11,332 bases of DNA from an uncultured Bacilli bacterium (lineage in GTDB: Bacteria > Bacillota_I > Bacilli_A > RFN20 > CAG-826): contig CAKPJO010000041.1 of assembly GCA_934162685.1 (NCBI GenBank), positions 1 to 11,332 on the forward strand, in the 5' to 3' direction. Made by a program: the position numbers and the translations under genes. The notes under the pieces were generated by a model, which worked only from the letters and a program-made list of their open reading frames with translations, had not been told where the DNA came from and did no database searches. Below, one piece after another: positions 7,248 through 11,332 of this stretch; within the stretch, counting starts at the first letter, position 1, and each line of letters opens with the position of its first letter.

Positions 7248-8060
7248 ATGCATCGTCGACTTTTAATTTCTATTCCAGAAGAAAATAATCTCTTATATAT
7301 ATCTGAGACCACCATTGATGAAAATTTTAAAGCTAGTTATCATTCACATCCTAACTTAGAAATTTTATTAATTGTTGATGGTGAAGGAAAACTTGTCACA
7401 ATCAATCGTAATATTGATATGAAAAAAGGCGATGTCATAATAATTAACGCAAATTCCAAGCATTGCGAAGTATCAAAAACAAAATGTACTTTTTACGCTA
7501 TCGGGATTAATAAATTAGAAGCCTTTTTGCCAAATGATTTTCAAAAGAAAATAATTTATTTTTCTTTAAATAATAACGATTTTAATAGTTTATTAGCGCT
7601 TTATAAAATCATATTCCAAGAAGTAGAAATCACCAAAGATTATAGTTTTGATATTATTCTAAATAGTTACAATATGATTATGAAATATATTGCAAGAAAT
7701 ATTTCTATTAACTTTAAAAAAGTTGAAAGTGAAAATAAATCTAGTTTAGTAGCTAACGCTATTAATATTATTGAAAACTATTACTATAATCAATTAACAT
7801 TAAAATCAATTGCCCATCGATTATCTATTTCTCCTTCTTTATTAGCGCATGCTTTTAAAAAAGAAACCGGAAAAACTATTATTGAATATAAATTAGAATG
7901 TCAGTTGCAAGAAGCATGTAACTTACTTAAAATTACGGATATGTCAATATTAGATATTGCTTTTGCCACTGGTTTTACTACTTCTTCTTATTTTAGTGAA
8001 ACTTTCAAGAAAAAATTTGGTATAACTCCAAAAGAATTTCGAAACAATTTAAAGAATTAA
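7248..8060 (+). CDS. AraC-family regulator, probable RhaS/RhaR-type rhamnose activator
   Basis: 270 residues, typical for the family. The N-terminal half is a cupin-type sensor: YHSHPNLEILLIVDGEGKL (31-49) and MKKGDVIIINANSKHCE (58-74) carry the usual His/Glu/Gly pattern of the AraC ligand-binding barrel. The C-terminal ~100 residues hold both DNA-binding units: LTLKSIAHRLSISPSLLAHAFKK (183-205, positions given as one block) and DMSILDIAFATGFTTSSYFSE (231-251), ending FGITPKEF. It is transcribed divergently from rhaB, the usual place for the local regulator. L-rhamnose as ligand is inferred from this context. The direct repeats in the shared upstream region are its likely binding site. The promoter, strong ribosome-binding site and conserved start are consistent. 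No terminator is seen after it, so it may be co-transcribed with the next gene. Confidence 0.9.
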   Translation: MHRRLLISIPEENNLLYISETTIDENFKASYHSHPNLEILLIVDGEGKLVTINRNIDMKKGDVIIINANSKHCEVSKTKCTFYAIGINKLEAFLPNDFQKKIIYFSLNNNDFNSLLALYKIIFQEVEITKDYSFDIILNSYNMIMKYIARNISINFKKVESENKSSLVANAINIIENYYYNQLTLKSIAHRLSISPSLLAHAFKKETGKTIIEYKLECQLQEACNLLKITDMSILDIAFATGFTTSSYFSETFKKKFGITPKEFRNNLKN

Positions 8061-8088
8061 TATGTTTAATTTTTCATAATCATCCCAA

Positions 8089-8106
8089 AATATTACCGGT
8101 GATATT
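8089..8106. promoter_or_regulatory. Near-perfect palindrome abutting the Beta_propel start codon
   Basis: AATATTACCGGTGATATT is an 18-base palindrome with a single mismatched pair, centred on CCGG, ending directly at the ATG of the next gene. It replaces a normal Shine-Dalgarno site; only GGTG is left to serve as one. Its G/C core is unusual for these surroundings. It could be an operator or an RNA fold that limits translation. Unproven. Confidence 0.35.
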
Positions 8107-9690
8107 ATGAAGGAAAAAATCTTATATTTCAGTAATATTTTATTATTATTTGTATTCTTGTTTGCTTTAGTGATTATTCCTAACGAAACAAACGTTAGTA
8201 ATATAAAACAAATAAGCGAAAAAGAAGCCACTACTTTCTTATTAAAAGAAAAAAGTACTTCATTAACTTTACCAGTAGTTAATGATGGAACTAAAGATAC
8301 ACAAGTAGAAAATATTAGTAATGCTGATTTTATTAAATATGATGATAATTTTATGTATAGCATTATTAATACCAAATTAAATATTATTAATTTAGAATCT
8401 AATGAATTAATAGAATCTATTGAGTTTAATAGTTTTTATCCTTTAGAACTTTTATTATCTAATAATCAAATAATTGTATTTGGTTCATTAGAACAAACAT
8501 ATAACCTTATTCCCGGTCATAAAATCGAATATCGTCTTACTTCTTTTGCCATGTATTTTATTAACAAAAGTGATTTTATTATTTCGCGATTCATTACATT
8601 TGATAATTCTTTTTATATTAACGCCATTACTAAAAACGATTATTTATATTTGACATTAATGAACACTAATATTTTCAATAATGAAACACATACTTTTATA
8701 TATCCGATATTTAATGATTCAACATTTGGAAAAGATCAATTAAAAAGTAAAGATTTATACTTAAATGAAACAGGAAATAATGCTTATTCTCTACTTTTAT
8801 TAGCTAAAATAGATTTAAATAATAAAGCAAAAACAAACTTAAAAGGATTCCTTGGTTTAGCGGGTATTACTAAATTAACTTCAGATTACTTAACTATTGC
8901 TTGTTCTATATATAATGAAACAAGTAAAACGGATTTAATTATATTTAAAATAGATGAATTTAGTTACGCAGGACATATAATAATTGATGGCTATTTAATC
9001 TCAGAATATGCTTTATATACTTATAATAACTATTTACGTATTGCGACTTCAAATTATATCAACGATGAATCTAAAAACTATATTTATAATATTTCTTTAA
9101 CGTCATTTAAAGTATTATCCTCTATCCAAATAGCGCCAAAAGAAAGTATATACGCCATTAGATTTAAAGATAATTATTGTTATTTAACAACTTTCTTATA
9201 TATTGATCCATTTTATCTAATTGATTTTACTAATCCTAATAAGATAAAAATAATTCATGAAAAAGAATTAGATTTTGTGGGAGATTATATTAAATTATTA
9301 GATGATGATACTATTTTTATGTTAGGCAGATTATTAAAACCAACTGGTGAATCTGAAGGTCTAGTTTTAGCGCTTTTTAATAAAGAATTAAAACTAATAA
9401 AAAATGTTAAGATAACTAATCCTAACATTTATAGTGATGTAATTTATAATCAATCCTCAATTGCATTTTTAGATAAATATGTGGCATTCCCTGCATATTC
9501 AAATGATAAACAAATTGTATATGTATATGATAAAAGTGATCTATCATTATTACATCAATTTAATTTTGAAGATGAATTTGTTTTAAGAACTTTATTTATA
9601 AATAATAAGTTATACATTATTACAAATAATGCACTTACATCTTATTCATTACCTAACTACGCTAAAACTAACGAGATAAATTTTGATTAA
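8107..9690 (+). CDS. Membrane-anchored Beta_propel-family (PF09826-like) secreted protein
   Basis: 527 residues. A single N-terminal hydrophobic segment (about 5-24) follows a Lys-rich start. There is no lipobox Cys, so it is probably an uncleaved anchor or signal peptide with the rest outside. The body matches the bacterial/archaeal Beta_propel family by several blocks: DTQVENISNADFIKYDDNFMY (64-84, reported as one block; family form is QVEGVDEADIVK...), SEYALYTYNNYLRIATSN (299-316) and YLTTFLYIDPFYLIDFTNP (359-377). It then has DFVGDYIKLLDDDTIFMLGR (389-408). It is Asn/Ile/Tyr-rich and made of repeated beta strands. The function of the family is not established; an outside binding or scaffold role is likely. 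It starts 46 bases after the regulator with a weak ribosome-binding site, so it may be expressed from the same transcript at low level. No enzymatic motif is evident. Confidence 0.85.
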   Translation: MKEKILYFSNILLLFVFLFALVIIPNETNVSNIKQISEKEATTFLLKEKSTSLTLPVVNDGTKDTQVENISNADFIKYDDNFMYSIINTKLNIINLESNELIESIEFNSFYPLELLLSNNQIIVFGSLEQTYNLIPGHKIEYRLTSFAMYFINKSDFIISRFITFDNSFYINAITKNDYLYLTLMNTNIFNNETHTFIYPIFNDSTFGKDQLKSKDLYLNETGNNAYSLLLLAKIDLNNKAKTNLKGFLGLAGITKLTSDYLTIACSIYNETSKTDLIIFKIDEFSYAGHIIIDGYLISEYALYTYNNYLRIATSNYINDESKNYIYNISLTSFKVLSSIQIAPKESIYAIRFKDNYCYLTTFLYIDPFYLIDFTNPNKIKIIHEKELDFVGDYIKLLDDDTIFMLGRLLKPTGESEGLVLALFNKELKLIKNVKITNPNIYSDVIYNQSSIAFLDKYVAFPAYSNDKQIVYVYDKSDLSLLHQFNFEDEFVLRTLFINNKLYIITNNALTSYSLPNYAKTNEINFD

Positions 9691-9693
9691 AGA

Positions 9694-11007
9694 TTAAATA
9701 AACATAATGTAATATATCGGCAAATAAGTAATTTTTCCTACTTTTTTTACCATTTGTTCATTGCTAAATACAATTCCTTCAACAATGCGATAATTAGTAT
9801 TTTCAATTAACTTTGGTAATGCACGAAAATTGCTATAATCTTTACCGGATTTAATCTCTAATGGCAATATTGAAAGAGTATTATAATCATCAACAAGATA
9901 ATCAACTTCTCCAACTTTTCTTCGATCATAATAAAATAACTCATGTCCATGCGATTTTAATTCTTGAGCCACAACAGTTTCATAAACTGCGCCTAAATTT
10001 ACACCTTTAGTGTCATCAAGTATGGAACTTACATTATTTTTGTATAATAAATTTGTTAATAATCCAATATCATTCATGTATAACTTGATTAAATTTTTAC
10101 TACTTGATTGAATTAAAGGGAATTTTGGTTCGCTAATTGCATTAGCCCCAAGAACAATACCAGAAGATAATAAATAATCAAATTCATCTATATAATGTGT
10201 GTATCTCACATCATCAATATTTTCAATTGCTTTGAATTGGATCCTTTTTACTTTATTTTCAATATTAGATGGTACTAAATCATATATTTTTTTTATTTTT
10301 AATTTATGCTCAAAATCATATTTAGTTGCATCATCACCATAATACTTTATTGTATCATCATGAATTTCACGTACTTTTACAATATTCTTTGATTGAACAT
10401 ATTCTTTAACTGCTGCAGGCATCCCACCTATAAGCAAGTATAGTTTAAAAAGATACATAATCTTATTATGAATTGATTCTTCTAATGACTGGCGATTATT
10501 AAAGCATTCCTTCATATATTTAATTAAAGAGTCCCCTATGGAATTTGCTAATAAAAATTCTTCAAAATCCATTGGGTACATTTTCTTTTCAGTAATAGAT
10601 CCCATAGGAATTAAAGTCGTGCTTTGTAAAGCAATACCTAATTCAGAGCCACTGCATATGTATTTATATTTGTTATCTTCTTTAAGAGGCTTTAATAAAG
10701 TAAATAATGTTGGATATTCTTGAATCTCATCAATAAAAACAATCGTATTCTTATTATTTTCCAATTTATTCCCAGCATAAGCACTTAATTTTAAATAAAA
10801 AGCATCTATTGTTCTTACGTTTTCAAAGAGTTTATCACCTGTTTTATCATTTGCCATATTTATTTCTATATAATTTTTAAAATGTTTTTTGGCTAGTTCT
10901 CTGATGATATAAGTTTTTCCTACTTGTCTTGCTCCATCAATACATAAAATTCTTTGAGAATTGCTTAATAAATACTCTTCAATATAGGCAGAAATCTTTC
11001 TATACAT
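9694..11007 (-). CDS. AAA_14/DUF4143 ATP-binding protein
   Basis: 437 residues, usual length for the family. ATPase core: Walker A GARQVGKT (25-32), Walker B IVFIDEIQE (89-97) and the sensor segment YICSGSELGI (116-125), then MYPMDFEEFL (143-152) and GGMPAAV (194-200). The C-terminal DUF4143 part has GAVYETVVAQEL (339-350), then GEVDYLV (366-372) and LEIKSG (383-388). These form a D...ExK pattern like the PD-(D/E)XK nuclease fold, with Asp369, Glu384 and Lys386. ATG at 11007 is chosen because GGAGG lies seven bases before it; an in-frame TTG at 11028 would place that site inside the gene. It converges with the Beta_propel gene, three bases apart. The cellular role of this widespread, multi-copy family is unknown; mobile-element or defence links are only suspected. 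Confidence 0.92.
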   Translation of the reverse strand: MYRKISAYIEEYLLSNSQRILCIDGARQVGKTYIIRELAKKHFKNYIEINMANDKTGDKLFENVRTIDAFYLKLSAYAGNKLENNKNTIVFIDEIQEYPTLFTLLKPLKEDNKYKYICSGSELGIALQSTTLIPMGSITEKKMYPMDFEEFLLANSIGDSLIKYMKECFNNRQSLEESIHNKIMYLFKLYLLIGGMPAAVKEYVQSKNIVKVREIHDDTIKYYGDDATKYDFEHKLKIKKIYDLVPSNIENKVKRIQFKAIENIDDVRYTHYIDEFDYLLSSGIVLGANAISEPKFPLIQSSSKNLIKLYMNDIGLLTNLLYKNNVSSILDDTKGVNLGAVYETVVAQELKSHGHELFYYDRRKVGEVDYLVDDYNTLSILPLEIKSGKDYSNFRALPKLIENTNYRIVEGIVFSNEQMVKKVGKITYLPIYYIMFI

Positions 11008-11016
11008 ACATTTTCC

Positions 11017-11127
11017 TCCGGTTTTCAAACGATTAAAGCATTAAAAAAATACGCTTTTCAATAATTATTATAGTACTTTTTTTACGCTTTTCAATAAATT
11101 TTTCCTATTATTTTTTACGCTTTTCAA
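11017..11127. repeat. 33-base-period repeat array upstream of the DUF4143 ATPase gene
   Basis: TACGCTTTTCAA occurs identically at 11050-11061, 11083-11094 and 11116-11127. The first two extend the match to TACGCTTTTCAATAA. A fourth, degenerate copy TCCGGTTTTCAA (10 of 12 bases) lies at 11017-11028, in the same register. All steps are exactly 33 bases. The sequences between units are unrelated AT-rich DNA. On the minus strand, the sense of both flanking genes, the unit reads TTGAAAAGCGTA. The array fills the gap between the two DUF4143 genes, from four bases after one stop codon to the ribosome-binding site of the next gene. Confidence 0.85.
11067..11094 (-). promoter_or_regulatory. Near-consensus promoter of the DUF4143 ATPase gene
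   Basis: On the minus strand TTGAAA (11089-11094) and TATAAT (11067-11072) are 16 bases apart. The -35 box is the first half of the middle repeat unit. Transcription would start near 11060, so the leader contains the next unit and the degenerate unit that touches the ribosome-binding site. The other units lack a good -10 box at this distance. Confidence 0.6.
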
Positions 11128-11131
11128 ATTT

Positions 11132-11332
11132 TTAGATACCCGCTAAAGGCAAAACATATACTCCATCTTCTAATGGATAAACTACGTCTGTATTGCAAAT
11201 TATAACTTTTGCACCAATATTGTAACTAGTTTTATCCAACTGTTTAAAGCCTTTAACAGCGCTATTATTGAACTTGAATCCCGATTTACATTCAATACGA
11301 TTTAATTTTCCATCATTAATGATAATTAAATC
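11132..11332 (-). CDS. C-terminal end of a second DUF4143-type protein, N-terminus outside the window
   Basis: An open minus-strand frame of 66 residues enters from the right edge and stops at 11132. It begins DLIIINDGKLNRIECKSGFK and ends YVLPLAGI. The D...ECKSG segment (Asp1, Glu14, Lys16 of the visible part) matches the D...ExKSG segment of the neighbouring 9694-11007 ATPase (EVDYLV...LEIKSG). Spacing to the C-terminus (about 50 residues ending in a YxLP-like strand) is also the same. This suggests another AAA_14/DUF4143 ATPase in tandem, although the ATPase core cannot be seen. It has the same strand and is 124 bases upstream of the first. A standalone PD-(D/E)XK-like protein is the alternative. 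Confidence 0.7.
   Translation of the reverse strand, partial: DLIIINDGKLNRIECKSGFKFNNSAVKGFKQLDKTSYNIGAKVIICNTDVVYPLEDGVYVLPLAGI

Noticed and set aside
8061..8088. Terminator or promoter between the AraC-type regulator and the Beta_propel gene
   Set aside because: No stem with a T-run and no paired -35/-10 boxes could be found in this short AT-rich stretch.
8049..8375. 108-codon minus-strand open frame over the start of the Beta_propel gene
   Set aside because: It lies fully opposite well-supported coding sequence, matches no family I recognise and has no clear ribosome-binding site; it is a shadow frame.
9726..9748. Terminator between the converging Beta_propel and ATPase genes
   Set aside because: AAGTA/TACTT makes only a five-base AT-rich stem with an eight-base loop before a T-run, and it lies inside the ATPase coding region; too weak to call.
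11005..11028. TTG at 11028 as the start of the DUF4143 ATPase
   Set aside because: GGAGG lies between it and the ATG at 11007, seven bases before the latter; family members start near MYRKI.
11017..11127. CRISPR array
   Set aside because: The conserved unit is only 12-15 bases, spacers are about 18-21 bases of simple AT-rich DNA, and no cas gene is near.

Overview
This is an AT-rich, gene-dense window with strong Shine-Dalgarno sites, short or overlapping intergenic spaces, and TGA used as a stop (the rhaB stop lies in an ATGA overlap with rhaA). It looks like a low-GC member of the Bacillota, or a Mollicutes-related lineage (Acholeplasma/RF39/Erysipelotrichia-like) that keeps the standard genetic code. 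The species cannot be named from the sequence.

The core (592-8060) is an L-rhamnose catabolic locus. On the minus strand, rhaB (rhamnulokinase), rhaA (L-rhamnose isomerase) and rhaD (rhamnulose-1-phosphate aldolase) are followed by an MsmX/UgpC-type sugar-ABC ATPase and an RDD-family membrane protein. Spacing from rhaB to the last gene is -4, 4, 13 and 25 bases, so this is probably one operon. Rhamnose would be isomerised to rhamnulose, phosphorylated, and split to dihydroxyacetone phosphate and L-lactaldehyde. No permease, solute-binding protein, lactaldehyde reductase or mutarotase is present. The ATPase implies import through an ABC permease encoded elsewhere.

A divergent AraC-family regulator (7248-8060) faces the operon across 141 bases. 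That gap holds an identical 10-base direct repeat with a 21-base period, whose operon-proximal copy overlaps the weak -35 position of the rhaB promoter. It also holds a CcpA/LacI-like palindrome and a small hairpin just before the rhaB ribosome-binding site. Together these form a plausible rhamnose-responsive switch. A second AraC-family regulator, cut by the left edge (3-602), converges on the operon end.

Downstream of the regulator is a membrane-anchored Beta_propel-family protein (8107-9690). It converges with an AAA_14/DUF4143 ATPase (9694-11007, minus). At the right edge is the C-terminal end of what looks like a second DUF4143 protein (11132-11332, minus, partial). The whole space between these two is occupied by a repeat array: three identical 12-base units plus a degenerate fourth, in exact 33-base register. 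One unit supplies the -35 box of a near-consensus promoter. This array is the least explained structure here. The unusual build of the ABC ATPase (three charged insertions) and of the RDD protein (large outside domain) also stand out.
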